DNA of 64,000 nucleotides from Paucibacter sp. KCTC 42545 (GCF_001477625.1 NZ_CP013692.1:4278001-4342000); one strand, 5' to 3'; positions 17,001 through 26,499 are shown, counted from the first letter of the stretch. Program-made: numbers and translations. Notes: generated from the letters alone by a model not told the origin.

Positions 17001-17851
17001 GCCGCGCCCCCGGCGCCAACGTTGGCAGCTACGCCATCGACGCCTCCACGCTGAGCAATGGCAACTACCTGATCACGGCACGAAACGGCGTGCTCACCAT
17101 CAACCCGCGCCCGATCACGGTGCTGGCTGACGCCAAGAGCAAGACCTATGGCAACGCCGACCCGGCGCTGAGCTGGTCCGTGACTGCCGGCGAGCTGATT
17201 GGCAGCGATACCCTGAGTGGTGCGCTCAGCCGCGCCCCCGGTGCCAACGTTGGCAGCTACCCCATCGACGCCTCTGCCCTGAGCAATGGCAACTACCTGA
17301 TCACGGCGCAAAACGGCGTGCTCACCATCAACCCGCGCCCCATCACCGTGCGGGCGGATCCCAAGAGCAAGACCTATGGCATGGTCGACCCGGCCTTGAC
17401 CTGGTCGCTGAGCAGCGGAGACTTGGTCGGCGGCGACACGCTGGCGGGTAACCTGTTCCGCCAGGCGGGGGAAGCGGTGGGCAATTTCAGCATCGATGCC
17501 TCGGCGCTTTTCAATAGCAACTATCTGATCACCGCCCTGAACGGCAATCTGCAGATCTCACCGCAGGCACCGATCAGCAGGCCTCCCGCCGATGCGCCGC
17601 CGCCCATGCCGACAGCAGCCCTGGGCGGCGGCGTTGTCTTCGTGCCCGATGGCGCGGCGCCTGTGGTCTCGCGCATGGTCCAGGTCATGGTGCAGACGGC
17701 GGATCAGCGCGCACCGCAGCAGGCACTGAACCAGCTGGTGCCCGAACTCAGCGGCAGTGGGGTACGCACGCCTTCGCTCGCCGATCTGGTGCAGCAATCC
17801 AGAGTACTGGATGAACGCCGCAGCAAGGCCGCTGGCGCCACCGAGCCCTGA
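14021..17851 (+). CDS. Two-partner secretion exoprotein (TpsA) with MBG repeats
   Basis: Product of 1276 residues. A long N-terminal signal region (hydrophobic FNAIALVVASLACQVNA) is followed by the filamentous-haemagglutinin-type TPS domain, with the FLLNPNGVWF signature near residues 145-154, a long Gly/Ser/Asn-rich passenger, one YDG-type domain (TVTANNKSKTYDG) and three 76-residue MBG-type repeats, then a Pro-rich C-terminus. TPS proteins cross the outer membrane through a dedicated TpsB pore, encoded just downstream, and often act as adhesins or biofilm factors. The ATG at 14021 has AACAGGAG eight bases upstream; the in-frame TTG at 13952 lacks this. Confidence 0.9.
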   Translation: MSRRSKAISPNENGAKKGCEAHLDDGPGGLFRPRYRGHANGHYALRFNAIALVVASLACQVNATPSTLPTGGQVVSGKGELLGSANGLVITQQSKRLTLDWQQFNIGAGRSVEFVQPSSSAVAINRVLGSEVSTIQGSLKANGQVFLLNPNGVWFTPTAQVNVGGLVASTLNLQSDDIATGRYVFNGRSQAAVINQGSITTTPGGSVALLAAKVINDGQIHAPAGRVALGAGSRITLDLGGPTLLQVGNEDLETLISNGGAIRAEGGLVWLSAKGADTLAHSVINHSGVIEAQALQGGEGGSVMLLAKDGTLNLSGSITAEASLVETSGRHFNAAPSASVRARQWLIDPINVDIDSALAASISAALASGNVTIATTGSCTGVSCTGSGADGNITVSSPVAWSSNRSLTLQADNNIGVNAALTHTGTSAGGIVFLYGQAAADGGSSTYAATAAVTSPSLQWRKGSDAASTRYAIHDGNYFLGNKYMELGICGSASVACSSGSSGGKFGTTNKPSLFFGRSSGSGIGMVGDADGFGSGIDLRIDYFLPGSPAEQFTAGYSISGAATSALNFANSGNSPVFEFLPVASNNKITLKYSTVLNSKLKVEQQISLTGNNKYFRLDVALTNVSSGNLDNVQFARSFDPDNSVDKDGGGGYNTVNKIEQTLAAGDSANAVSASSQSSGSYYTAAGTTAKIVYFSTDADSKPGYGSAFFSGSSLSSMTSAANALSKGNSQSADIGIGMLFNAGTMTPGQSKNYALSASLDNRSIADILADLNSAVAVTSLNYTLGNASTSPLYKGSAYNLADQWSASAIFGGSYSAWVPGTDYVFVFNGGTVTGFTNAGTYTNLGINILRSGYQSAASGNTAGSFTITPAPLTVTANNKSKTYDGQAFSGGNGVSYSGFVNGESSAVLSGSLGFTGNSQGAVNAGSYVISPQGLSSSNYTINHVAGDLTITPRPITVLADPKSKTYGNADPALTWSVTGGELVGSDTLNGALSRAPGANVGSYAIDASTLSNGNYLITARNGVLTINPRPITVLADAKSKTYGNADPALSWSVTAGELIGSDTLSGALSRAPGANVGSYPIDASALSNGNYLITAQNGVLTINPRPITVRADPKSKTYGMVDPALTWSLSSGDLVGGDTLAGNLFRQAGEAVGNFSIDASALFNSNYLITALNGNLQISPQAPISRPPADAPPPMPTAALGGGVVFVPDGAAPVVSRMVQVMVQTADQRAPQQALNQLVPELSGSGVRTPSLADLVQQSRVLDERRSKAAGATEP
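16880..17563 (+). repeat. Three in-frame 228-bp repeats encoding MBG-type domains
   Basis: Units begin at 16880, 17108 and 17336. Each encodes RPITV, KSKTYG, GDTL/SDTL, GSYAIDAS-like and NYLITA motifs, with high nucleotide identity between units 1 and 2. Such repeats can expand or contract by recombination and change adhesin length. Confidence 0.9.
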
Positions 17852-17924
17852 CCGCCAGACGGCACCGGCCCCATCCGGCCGGCTGCCCGTATTCAGTCTC
17901 CTTCACGGAAAGCGACGCCCGCCC

Positions 17925-19604
17925 ATGCAAGCCCACCCACATCTGATGAGACCCGCCTTCCTTGTTTTGGCCCTTGGCATCGCCCTGCCGGTGCTGGCCC
18001 AACAAGCCCCACCCGACGCCGGGCAGATACAGCGCCAGAATCAAGCACCCTTGCTGCAAGCGCCCAAGCCCGCCCTCACGATACCGATTCAGGGTCAGGT
18101 CGAAGCGGCCACCATCCCTGGCGGTGCCCAGGTGCGGGTGAGTCGCATCGAATTCGTGGGCAACCTCGTCATCACGACCGAGGCGCTGCAAGACCTGATG
18201 CAGCCCTATCTCGGCCGCTCGCTGGACCTTGCCGGCCTGCGCGAAATGACGCAGCAAGTCACCGAGCATTACCGGCTCGCAGGCTATGCGTTTTCACGCG
18301 CGTATTTGCTGCCCCAAAACATCAGCGATGGCACTATTTCGGTCGGAGTTCTAGAAGGGCGCTATGGCGAGCTCAGCACCGAGGGCGACCCGCAGCTGGC
18401 GCCCAAGGCGCAGGCTTTTCTCGCTCCGCTTCAAAGCGGCACACTCATCGAGGTGCAGCGGCTTGAGCGCGCCATGCTGATCCTGTCGGACCAACCGGGC
18501 ATCACGGTGACACCGCTGATTCGGCCCGGCCAAGCCGTGGGAACAGGGGATCTGCTGGTCACGGTGAAGCGCAATAAGAGCTGGAAAGCCCAACTGGGCC
18601 TAGACAACCATGGTGACCGCTACACCGGCCAGCAGCGTCTGCTGGCCAATCTGCAGCTTGACAGCCCACTGACCCTGGGCGACCAGTTCAGTGCCAACCT
18701 GATCCGCAGCGACGAACGGCTGACCCAAGGCGGCTTGAGCTACAGCACGCCTCTGGGCGTTTCGGGCCTGCGTGGCCAGCTGAGCTATGCCCACACCGCA
18801 TACCAACTGGCCCGCGAATTCGCGGCCCTGGATGCCACGGGCACGGCCAATACAGTGTCGGCAAGCGTCAGTTACCCCTTGCTGCGATCGACCCGCGCCA
18901 ATATCAGCCTGAATGCCAGTCTCCAGTACAAGGGCTTGCACGACAAGCAAGGCGTTACGGGCCTGGACGATCGCAAATCCAGCCGCGCCGGCGTCTTGGC
19001 TTTTCAATTTGATCGCAGTGACGACTTGGGCGGCGGCGGCGTCACCTTCGGCGCGCTGAGTTTCAACCACGGCCAGCTGCGATTGAAGGATGGACTTGCC
19101 GAACAAGACCAGCTCAGCGGCGTGAGGGCTGCCGGCGGCTTCAGCAAAGGCACGCTGGATCTGGCGCGCGTGCAGGCGCTAGGCAGCAGCCCGCTGAGTC
19201 TGATGGCGCGGCTGTCGGCGCAGATCGCCGACCGCAACCTCGACTCCTCGGAAAAGTTCAGCCTGGGCGGCCCAGCAGGGGTGCGCGCCTACCCGGTGGG
19301 CGAAGGCATAGGCGACCAGGGCGGCTTGGTGCAAGTGGAGTTGCGTTACAGCATCAAGGCCTTCACGCCCTATGTGTTTGCCGATGGCGGCAGGGTGCAG
19401 CTGAATGCCAAGGCCGGATCACTGCTGATGCCGCCGGCACTCAATCACCGCACCCTGGCCGGCGCAGGTGTGGGCGTGCGCTACAGCGATGGCGCCTGGT
19501 CTTTTGATGCAACGATTGCTCGCAGCAGCCATGGCGGCGACGCTCAGACCGATCCGACCCATTCCGCCACTCGTGGCTGGTTGACCCTCAGCCGCCAGTT
19601 CTGA
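17925..19604 (+). CDS. TpsB outer-membrane transporter (ShlB/FhaC/HecB family)
   Basis: Product of 559 residues. A signal peptide (FLVLALGIALPVLAQQ) is followed by a POTRA domain of ShlB type (VRVSRIEFVGNLVITTEALQ ... YRLAGYAFSRAYLLPQ) and a C-terminal 16-strand beta-barrel region with the conserved GxRAYP-like motif (GPAGVRAYPVGEG). It exports the TpsA protein encoded 73 bp upstream. ATG 17925 gives a normal signal peptide; ATG 17946 is an alternative. The gene ends in a typical C-terminal Phe (SRQF), as expected for BAM substrates. Confidence 0.93.
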   Translation: MQAHPHLMRPAFLVLALGIALPVLAQQAPPDAGQIQRQNQAPLLQAPKPALTIPIQGQVEAATIPGGAQVRVSRIEFVGNLVITTEALQDLMQPYLGRSLDLAGLREMTQQVTEHYRLAGYAFSRAYLLPQNISDGTISVGVLEGRYGELSTEGDPQLAPKAQAFLAPLQSGTLIEVQRLERAMLILSDQPGITVTPLIRPGQAVGTGDLLVTVKRNKSWKAQLGLDNHGDRYTGQQRLLANLQLDSPLTLGDQFSANLIRSDERLTQGGLSYSTPLGVSGLRGQLSYAHTAYQLAREFAALDATGTANTVSASVSYPLLRSTRANISLNASLQYKGLHDKQGVTGLDDRKSSRAGVLAFQFDRSDDLGGGGVTFGALSFNHGQLRLKDGLAEQDQLSGVRAAGGFSKGTLDLARVQALGSSPLSLMARLSAQIADRNLDSSEKFSLGGPAGVRAYPVGEGIGDQGGLVQVELRYSIKAFTPYVFADGGRVQLNAKAGSLLMPPALNHRTLAGAGVGVRYSDGAWSFDATIARSSHGGDAQTDPTHSATRGWLTLSRQF

Positions 19605-19669
19605 GCCCAGGGGCGCGGGCAGCAAGAGGGTTCGGCATCGCGCCAGTCCGGGCTGGCGCGCGCAAGCCC

Positions 19670-19900
19670 TCAACAGCACATCTTGCCGCGCCCGCCGCCG
19701 TAGCGGGCTTGCTGGCGTTCACGGAAGAATTCCTCAAAGCTCATCACCGGACCGTCCGGGTGGGTGGCCTGCATATGCTTGAGGTAGCCGCCGTAGTCCG
19801 GCAGTCCCACCATCAAGCGCAGACTCTGCGCCAGGCCGCGGCCGGCCTGGCCGATTTCGGCGCCCAGGTCGGCCCCTAGCTGGACCAGCTTCTTAGCCAA
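19670..19900 (-). CDS. ybdD: YbdD/YjiX family small protein (DUF466)
   Basis: Product of about 76 residues with the family pattern GLPDYGGYLKHMQATHPD and a conserved FFRERQQARYG segment. It ends in Cys-Cys. YbdD/YjiX proteins are encoded directly after CstA/BtsT transporters and are thought to assist them. The start is uncertain: a TTG at 19900 overlaps the transporter stop codon by 8 bp and gives the normal family length, whereas an upstream start would read far into the transporter gene. Confidence 0.85.
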   Translation of the reverse strand: MAKKLVQLGADLGAEIGQAGRGLAQSLRLMVGLPDYGGYLKHMQATHPDGPVMSFEEFFRERQQARYGGGRGKMCC

Positions 19901-21968
19901 GGCTAGCGGCCCCGGCCGGCATGGGCTGGAAGGGCACTTCTTGCGCCGTGGGCTTGTCCGCAGCACGCGCCTTCAGCACGGCCTTGACGGCGTAGACCAG
20001 CACGCTCAGCACCACGAAGATGAACAGCAGGCACAGGGCGGCGTCCAGGCGGTCGTTGAAGACGATGCGGCCCATCGACTCCAGCGACTTGGCGGGTGCC
20101 AGCATCTTGCCTTCGGCCAGTGCGCCGGCGTACTTGTCGGCATGGGCCAGGAAGCCCACCTTGGGGTCGGCGGAGAAGATCTTCAAGTAACCCGCCGTCA
20201 GCGTGCAAGCCAGCAGCCAGGCGGCCGGCACGATGGTGGTCCAGGCGTAGCGGCCCTTCTTCATCTTGAACAACACCACGGTGCCCAGCATCAGCGCCAC
20301 GGCAGCCAGCATCTGATTGGCGATACCAAACAGCGGCCACAGGGTGTTGATGCCGCCCAGCGGATCCACCACGCCTTGGTAGAGGAAGTAACCCCAGGCG
20401 GCCACGCACAGAGCAGTGGCGATCAGGTTGGCGGGCAGGGAGTCGGTCTTCTTCAAGGCCGGCACAAACGTACCCAGCAGGTCTTGCAGCATGAAGCGGC
20501 CAGCGCGCGTGCCGGCATCGACGGCGGTGAGGATGAAGAGCGCTTCAAACAGAATCGCGAAGTGGTACCAGAAGGCCATCATGGCCTTGCCGCCCACCAC
20601 CTGGTGCAGGATGTGGGCCATGCCCACGGCCAGGGTCGGCGCGCCGCCGGTGCGGGCCAGGATGGTGCTTTCGCCCACATCCTTGGCGGTTTGCGTCAGC
20701 ATCTCGGGCGTGATGACAAAGCCCCAGGTCGACAGGGTCTGCGCCACCGCATTGACATCGCTGCCCACCAGCGCGGCAGGGCTGTTCATGGCGAAGTAGA
20801 TGCCCGGCTCGATGCAGGAGGCCGCCACCAGCGCCATCACCGCCACAAAGGATTCGGCCAACATGCCGCCGTAGCCGATGAAGCGAGCATGAGTTTCGTT
20901 CTCCAGCATCTTGGGCGTGGTGCCCGAAGAGATCAGCGCATGGAAGCCCGACACCGCGCCGCAGGCGATGGTGATGAACAAGAAGGGGAACATGCTGCCC
21001 GACCACACCGGGCCGCCGCCGCCAGCGAACTGGGTCAGGGCCGGCATCTTCAGCTCGGGGCCGACGATGACGATGCCGATGGCCAGGGCGATGATGGTGC
21101 CGATCTTGAGGAAGGTGGACAGATAGTCACGCGGTGCCAGCAGCAGCCACACCGGGATGGAGGCGGCGACAAAGCCGTAGCCAATCAACATCCAGGTCAG
21201 CGCCTTGCCGTCAAAGGTGAACATCGGGCCCAGGGTGGCGCTTTCGCTGACCCACTGGCCGCCGAAGATGGACAGCATCAAGAGCACAAAGCCGATGATG
21301 GACACCTCACCAATGCGACCGGGACGGATGAAGCGGCTGTAGATGCCCATGAACAGGGCAACCGGAATCGTCGCGGCCACCGTGAAGGTGCCCCAGGGCG
21401 AGTGCGCCAAGGCCTTGACCACGATCAGCGCCAGCACCGCCAGGATGATGATCATGATCATGAAGCAACCGAACAGCGCGATCACGCCGGGCACGGTGCC
21501 CATCTCTTGCTTGATCAGGTCGCCCAGCGAGCGGCCGTCGCGCCGTGTGCTGATGAACAGCACGATGAAGTCCTGCACCGCGCCGGCAAACACCACGCCG
21601 GCCAGAATCCAAAGCAGACCGGGCAGATAACCCATCTGCGCCGCCAGCACCGGGCCGACCAAGGGGCCAGCGCCCGCGATGGCTGCAAAGTGGTGACCGT
21701 AGAGCACGCCCTTGTGGGTGGGCACATAGTCCAGGCCATCGTTATGGCGCCAAGCTGGCGTCATGCGCTTGGCATCCAGTTCCAGAACCGTATTGGCCAG
21801 GAACAGGCTGTAGTAGCGGTAAGCGATCAGGTAGACGCACACGGCGGCAATCACCACCCACAAGGCGCTGACCGCCTCGCCTCGGCCCAGGGCCACGGTG
21901 GCGAGGGCAAAAGCCCCCAGAATGGCCAGCGCTGCCCAGGGCAGGTGGCGACGAATGATTTCGGGCAT
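19893..21968 (-). CDS. cstA: CstA/BtsT-family pyruvate or peptide transporter
   Basis: Product of 691 residues with many transmembrane helices and family motifs near the N-terminus: VPTHKGVLYGHHFAAIAGAG, then GPVLAAQMGYLPG and GAVQDFIVLFISTRRDGRSL. CstA and BtsT take up pyruvate and in some cases peptides during nutrient limitation. A strong AGGAG lies upstream of ATG 21968, followed by GACAAACACC, a leader also seen before ompW and the SGNH esterase. The YbdD gene overlaps its 3' end. CstA or BtsT cannot be told apart by eye. Confidence 0.92.
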   Translation of the reverse strand: MPEIIRRHLPWAALAILGAFALATVALGRGEAVSALWVVIAAVCVYLIAYRYYSLFLANTVLELDAKRMTPAWRHNDGLDYVPTHKGVLYGHHFAAIAGAGPLVGPVLAAQMGYLPGLLWILAGVVFAGAVQDFIVLFISTRRDGRSLGDLIKQEMGTVPGVIALFGCFMIMIIILAVLALIVVKALAHSPWGTFTVAATIPVALFMGIYSRFIRPGRIGEVSIIGFVLLMLSIFGGQWVSESATLGPMFTFDGKALTWMLIGYGFVAASIPVWLLLAPRDYLSTFLKIGTIIALAIGIVIVGPELKMPALTQFAGGGGPVWSGSMFPFLFITIACGAVSGFHALISSGTTPKMLENETHARFIGYGGMLAESFVAVMALVAASCIEPGIYFAMNSPAALVGSDVNAVAQTLSTWGFVITPEMLTQTAKDVGESTILARTGGAPTLAVGMAHILHQVVGGKAMMAFWYHFAILFEALFILTAVDAGTRAGRFMLQDLLGTFVPALKKTDSLPANLIATALCVAAWGYFLYQGVVDPLGGINTLWPLFGIANQMLAAVALMLGTVVLFKMKKGRYAWTTIVPAAWLLACTLTAGYLKIFSADPKVGFLAHADKYAGALAEGKMLAPAKSLESMGRIVFNDRLDAALCLLFIFVVLSVLVYAVKAVLKARAADKPTAQEVPFQPMPAGAASLG

Positions 21969-22174
21969 GGTGTTTGTCTCCTGAAGGTGCCAGCGGTGAG
22001 CCGCGACGCAATGGCGCTCACGATGGCTTAGTGCTTCAGTGTCGAACTCTCATGCCCGACGCGCATCCGTCAGGCTGCGCGCTGACATTGCGCGGGAGTA
22101 CTTAGGTATTAACCCGAAATTGCGGACATTCGGGCGGCCAGGCTGGTGAGCCAGGCCGGCGCTTGGGTCGCCGC

Positions 22175-23725
22175 TCAGCGTTCCAGCTTGAAGGCCTGCA
22201 CCACCTGCGCCAGGCGCTGCGCTTGCTCGCGCAGGCTCTCGGCCGCGGCGGCAGATTGCTCCACCAAGGCGGCGTTCTGCTGCGTCATTTTGTCGAGCTG
22301 AGCCACCGAGGTGTTGACGAGGTTCAGGCCATCGGATTGCTGCGACGCGCTGGCGGTGATCTCGCCGATAACATCGGTGACGCGGCGCACCGAGCTGACG
22401 ATTTCGGTCATGGTCGAGCCGGCGTCGGCCACCAGGCGCGCACCCGATTCCACTTTGTCCACCGACGCGCCGATCAAGGCCTTGATCTCACGCGCGGCGC
22501 CGGCAGAGCGCTGGGCCAGGCTGCGCACCTCGCTGGCCACCACTGCAAAACCACGCCCTTGCTCGCCCGCACGCGCCGCTTCCACGGCGGCATTGAGGGC
22601 CAGGATATTGGTTTGGAAGGCGATGCCATCGATGACGCCGATGATGTCGGCAATCTGTTTGCTGCTGGCGTTGATGTCCTGCATTGTGGCCACCACCTGC
22701 GCCACCACGCTGCCGCCGCGCGAGGCCACCTCGGCGGCCGAGCCGGCCAGTTGATTGGCCTGGCGGGCCGAATCGGCGCTGTGCCGCACGGTGCCGGTCA
22801 GCTCTTCCATCGAGCTGGCGGTTTCCTGCAGGCTGCTGGCGGCCTGCTCGGTGCGCTGGGAAAGATCTTGATTACCCATGGCCACCTCGGTGGAGGCCAC
22901 TTGGATGCTTTCGGCCGACTGGCGCACTTCGCCCACCAGCACCGACAAGCGCTCTTGCATGGACCCCAGGGCGGCAATCATGCTGCCCAGCTCGTCGTGG
23001 CGCGCGGCGGGCAGCGGCGCGGTCAGGTCACCATCGGCGATCTGGCGCATCGAATGCTCCACCTCACGCAGCGGCCGCAACAAAGAGCGCCCCGTCAGCC
23101 AGGCCACCACGCTCAGGCCCAGCAGGCACAAGACGGCACCCGTAACGCCCACACTCAGCAGAACGCGGGAACGCGCCGTTGCGGCTTCATAAGTGGCGGC
23201 CGAGATCTTCTGCGTGATCGGAATCAGCGCCTGCATAGGCTTGACGGCGCCCTTGTGCAGCACGGCCCAGTCCTCCTCCAGCACCGTCGTCATGACGTTC
23301 TTGTCTTTGGCGACGTAGGCCTTTTCCAACTTGTCCAGCGTGCTGTCCACCAGCGCCCAGTTGTCCTGGACTTGCTTGAAGGCCTCTTGGGCCTCGCCCT
23401 CAGTGAACAACAAGCGCGCCGCCGGCAGCGCACCCGAATACTGATCAGCAATGGCTTTGCGCGCCTCGCGCAAGTGATTCAGCGAACCCGGAATAGGCAA
23501 TTGGTCGAGCAGCACGCCGGCGGCGCGAAAGCGCACCTCGAGCAGACCGTTCTCGATGCGCTGCAGGCGCACCAGAGAGTCCATATCGCGCTCGTAGAGC
23601 TCGGCCAGCGCCTCTTGGTTGACATGGTTGGATCCAACCGCCAGGGCGGCCAAGGCACTAATTCCAATCAGCGCCAGACTGACCAGGGCGATCAGTCGGC
23701 CCTTGAAGGAAAGGTTCAAATTCAT
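22175..23725 (-). CDS. Methyl-accepting chemotaxis protein
   Basis: Product of 516 residues in the classical Tar/Tsr layout. It has an N-terminal membrane helix ([20 protein letters not shown]), a periplasmic four-helix sensor domain, a second membrane helix ([21 protein letters not shown]), a HAMP domain and a cytoplasmic signalling domain with the conserved hairpin tip ([20 protein letters not shown]). ATG 23725 is preferred over a TTG two codons upstream because GGAG sits seven bases before it. The ligand is unknown. No che genes lie nearby. Confidence 0.94.
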   Translation of the reverse strand: MNLNLSFKGRLIALVSLALIGISALAALAVGSNHVNQEALAELYERDMDSLVRLQRIENGLLEVRFRAAGVLLDQLPIPGSLNHLREARKAIADQYSGALPAARLLFTEGEAQEAFKQVQDNWALVDSTLDKLEKAYVAKDKNVMTTVLEEDWAVLHKGAVKPMQALIPITQKISAATYEAATARSRVLLSVGVTGAVLCLLGLSVVAWLTGRSLLRPLREVEHSMRQIADGDLTAPLPAARHDELGSMIAALGSMQERLSVLVGEVRQSAESIQVASTEVAMGNQDLSQRTEQAASSLQETASSMEELTGTVRHSADSARQANQLAGSAAEVASRGGSVVAQVVATMQDINASSKQIADIIGVIDGIAFQTNILALNAAVEAARAGEQGRGFAVVASEVRSLAQRSAGAAREIKALIGASVDKVESGARLVADAGSTMTEIVSSVRRVTDVIGEITASASQQSDGLNLVNTSVAQLDKMTQQNAALVEQSAAAAESLREQAQRLAQVVQAFKLER

Positions 23726-23769
23726 CGCCAAACTCCGGATACCGCTCGATTCAAAGGATGCCGTTCAAC

Positions 23770-24222
23770 TTACTGTGTAGGCAGACCCTTGGCCGACCAC
23801 TCCGGGAATCCGCCGCGGAACCAGTTGATCTTGGTGTAGCCCGCCTTTTGCGCCGCAACGGAAGCCTTATAGCTCTTCCAGCACTCGCCGGCATTGCAGA
23901 AGAAGACCAGCGGCGCGGCCTTGTCGCTGGGCAGCTTGCTGAGGTCGAACTGATCCAGGCTGGCGTCGAACTTGACGTCCTTGCTGCTCTTCTCACGGTA
24001 GGGCACGCTCTTGGCGCCCTTGATGGTCTTCTCGGCGTATTCGGCGGCGACACGGGTGTCGATCACCGGCACACCGGCGTCGAGCATCTTCTTGACCTCA
24101 TCGGCGCTCACAACCTTGACGCCGGTCAAGGTGGCGGGGGTGTCAGCGGCCAGGGCCGGCAAGGAGGCACCCAGGGCCAGGGCGGCAACAGCGGCCCACT
24201 TCATCCATGTGCGTTTCAACAT
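23770..24222 (-). CDS. Periplasmic rhodanese-like protein
   Basis: Product of 150 residues with a signal peptide (WAAVAALALGASLPALAA) and a single rhodanese domain: VPVIDTRVAAEYAEKTIKGA and the active-site loop FFCNAGECWKSYKA with Cys109. Such proteins can transfer sulfur or detoxify thiol species. A loop starting CNAGEC rather than the classical CRxGxR/T suggests a substrate other than thiosulfate. AAAGGA lies seven bases upstream of the ATG. The gene lies between the chemoreceptor gene and the LuxR-type regulator gene, all on the minus strand. Confidence 0.88.
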   Translation of the reverse strand: MLKRTWMKWAAVAALALGASLPALAADTPATLTGVKVVSADEVKKMLDAGVPVIDTRVAAEYAEKTIKGAKSVPYREKSSKDVKFDASLDQFDLSKLPSDKAAPLVFFCNAGECWKSYKASVAAQKAGYTKINWFRGGFPEWSAKGLPTQ

Positions 24223-24448
24223 TTGATCAGTCCTTTCAAGGTTGGGAGTGGCATTTGCGTGGCGCGGCCCAAAGCCTAAGCGCGCAGCAAATGCACCTTC
24301 ATCTATCGACGAGAGCGATGACTAACTTTATAGACAAATTATTTCAGGCGTTATGTTTTCAGGCACTAACGGCCTGTATACACGGCAATTTGTCTCAGCA
24401 GCACCGATTGCGTGTGCTGCGCAAGGCCTTCGGCCCCGCCGCGCCTCG

Positions 24449-25117
24449 CTAGGCTGTACGCGCGTGTTCCACCGCGTACTTGATCAACTCCGCCTGCCCC
24501 TCCAGGCCCAGCTTACGCTTAATGCTCTGACGGTGAGTTTCGACGGTACGCACGCTCAGATCCAGCGTGCGGGCGATCTGCTTGCTGGACTCGCCGCGCG
24601 CCAGGGCAGAGAGGATTTCGCTTTCACGCGGTGACAGCATGGGCCGCGGCTGCTGGTTGCGGAACAGGCGCTTGGACAGCGCCTCGCTCAGGAAGGTGCC
24701 GCCCGCCGCCACCGCGTCGATGGCCGCCACGATCTCGCTGGCCGGCGCGTCTTTCAAAACATAGGCGCGCGCGCCAGCCGCCAGGGCGCGCTGCACATAC
24801 TCCGGGTTGTCATACATGCTGAACATCAGCACGCGCAGGGCCGGTTGCTGGGCCAGCATGGCTTCGGTCAAGGCAATGCCGTTGCTGATCTTCTCGTCTT
24901 GCGCCTCGGCCTTCAGGCCCACATCCATCAAGACCACGGTAGGGGCGCAGGCCGTGAGCTGGGCCAGCGCCGTGCTGGTATCGCCCGCCTCGCCCACCAC
25001 GCTCAGGTGCGCCACGCCATTGAGCAAGGAGCGCAGGCCCTCGCGCACCATCGGGTGGTCATCCACCAAGAGGATGCGAATGATGTCGGGCTTCGTCTTG
25101 CTGTCTGTTGTTGTCAT
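24449..25117 (-). CDS. NarL/FixJ-type response regulator
   Basis: Product of 222 residues with a receiver domain (acidic pair Asp19/Asp20, phosphoacceptor Asp65 in VVLMDVG, switch residues in LMFSMYD and YVLKDA) and a C-terminal LuxR-type HTH (LSPRESEILSALARGESSKQ and VRTVETHRQSIKRKLG). It lies 11 bp downstream of a histidine kinase gene on the same strand and is its likely partner. Confidence 0.94.
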   Translation of the reverse strand: MTTTDSKTKPDIIRILLVDDHPMVREGLRSLLNGVAHLSVVGEAGDTSTALAQLTACAPTVVLMDVGLKAEAQDEKISNGIALTEAMLAQQPALRVLMFSMYDNPEYVQRALAAGARAYVLKDAPASEIVAAIDAVAAGGTFLSEALSKRLFRNQQPRPMLSPRESEILSALARGESSKQIARTLDLSVRTVETHRQSIKRKLGLEGQAELIKYAVEHARTA

Positions 25118-25128
25118 CTGCGTTTCTT

Positions 25129-26499
25129 TCAGACCTTGCGCAAGCCGGCCAGGGTGATGGCCGAGAGTTGCGCTTCGATTTGGGTGCCGTGGCCCGGCGC
25201 GGCGCTGATCAGCAGGCAGCCGCCCACCGAGTCCAGGCGCTCCCGCATATTGCGCAGGCCGATGCCGCGCGCCGGATGCTGGTGCATGGCTTGGCTGTCA
25301 AAGCCCTGGCCATCGTCGGTGATGCTCATGCGCAGGCCGCCGTCGGGCTCAAAGCTCAGGGCCAGCTCAACTTGGTTGGCTTGGGCATGTTTGGCCATAT
25401 TCGTCAGGCTTTCCTGCGCGACGCGGAACAGCACGGTCTTGAGCACCTCGGGCAATTCCACCGGCTCACCGTCGATGCGCAAGCCCACACGTGCCGGGCC
25501 GGCCTCGTCAAACTCTTCGGCCAGGCGTTGCAGGGCGGCCGGCAGGCCCAGGGTGTCCAGCAGCGCCGGGCGCAGGCGGTGGGAAATGCGCCGCACCTCA
25601 TTCAAGGCCGCGTTGAGGCGCTGCAGGGCTTTGTCCAAGAGGCCGGCGGGCTCAGCCGCCGCTGCCGCGTTCTTTTGCGCCGCTTCCACCATCAGCTTGG
25701 TCGACACCAGGGTCTGGCTGACACCGTCGTGCAACTCGCGGGCCAGATGCGCACGCTCATCCTCTTGCGACTGCACCACCTGCCGGGCCAGCAGGCGCAG
25801 CTTGGTTTCAGCCAGGCGATGCTCGCTGAAGTTGAGCACCATGCCGGTGGCGCTGATCAGGCCGACACCAAACACCGCGATGCCGGCAATCCACAGCAAA
25901 GTGGTGGCGATATTGGCGCTGGCTTCACGCTCCAGCTGAGTCATGGTGGCTTCGATGCCGTCCAGGTAGAGCCCTGTTCCCAACATCCACTGCCAGCGCT
26001 GCAGGGCCACCACATAGCCGAGCTTGGGCGCCGGCTGGCCGCTGGAGGGCTTGCGCCAGAGATAGTCCACATAGCCGCCGCCGGCACGCGCTTGCTGAAT
26101 CAGCTTCTGAATCGTTGGCCGGCCCCGGGCGTCGCGCAGTTCCCACAGGTTCTTGCCCAGCAGCTCGGGCTGGCGCGAATGCATCAAGACATGACCCTGC
26201 AGGTCGTAAACGAAGAAATAGCCGTCCTCGCCATAGTCCAGCGAGGCCAGCAGCTTGAGCGCCTCGCGGCGGTTGGCCGCCTCGTCACCGCCGCGCTCGT
26301 ACAGGGGCTGCACAGTGCTGACCGCCAGCGCCACGTAATTGCGCAACTCGGCCCGGCGCGCTTCCATATAGGCGCGCTCCACCAAAGCATGCTCACGCCG
26401 CGCCAAGTCACCTTCTTGCTGGCGCACCGCCACGGCCAGCAAGGCCAGCGAAGCCACCAGAGGCAGCACGGCAAGCAGAATGATTTTGGTTCGCAGTCG
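25129..26499 (-). CDS. Cache-domain sensor histidine kinase (NarX/DegS class)
   Basis: Product of 456 residues. An N-terminal membrane helix, a periplasmic single-Cache domain (DYGEDGYFFVYDLQGHVLMH and GYVDYLWRKPSSGQP), a second helix near residues 202-222, a HisKA_3 dimerisation domain with phosphoacceptor His258 (LARELHDGVSQTL) and an HATPase_c domain (NMAKHAQAN, ITDDGQGFD) are seen. Cache domains of this kind sense small organic ligands. The ATG at 26499 gives a normal membrane start, while 26544 would add 15 residues. It phosphorylates the adjacent LuxR-type regulator. Confidence 0.93.
   Translation of the reverse strand, partial: RLRTKIILLAVLPLVASLALLAVAVRQQEGDLARREHALVERAYMEARRAELRNYVALAVSTVQPLYERGGDEAANRREALKLLASLDYGEDGYFFVYDLQGHVLMHSRQPELLGKNLWELRDARGRPTIQKLIQQARAGGGYVDYLWRKPSSGQPAPKLGYVVALQRWQWMLGTGLYLDGIEATMTQLEREASANIATTLLWIAGIAVFGVGLISATGMVLNFSEHRLAETKLRLLARQVVQSQEDERAHLARELHDGVSQTLVSTKLMVEAAQKNAAAAAEPAGLLDKALQRLNAALNEVRRISHRLRPALLDTLGLPAALQRLAEEFDEAGPARVGLRIDGEPVELPEVLKTVLFRVAQESLTNMAKHAQANQVELALSFEPDGGLRMSITDDGQGFDSQAMHQHPARGIGLRNMRERLDSVGGCLLISAAPGHGTQIEAQLSAITLAGLRKV

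Noticed and set aside
15821..17311. 496-codon antisense frame over the TpsA repeats
   Set aside because: It mirrors the MBG repeats and has no independent motif.
16880..17563. CRISPR-like repeat array
   Set aside because: The repeats are in-frame 228-bp coding units without spacers; they encode MBG-type domains.
19941..22031. 696-codon frame antisense to cstA
   Set aside because: Gln/His-rich translation typical of a complementary frame; cstA is certain.
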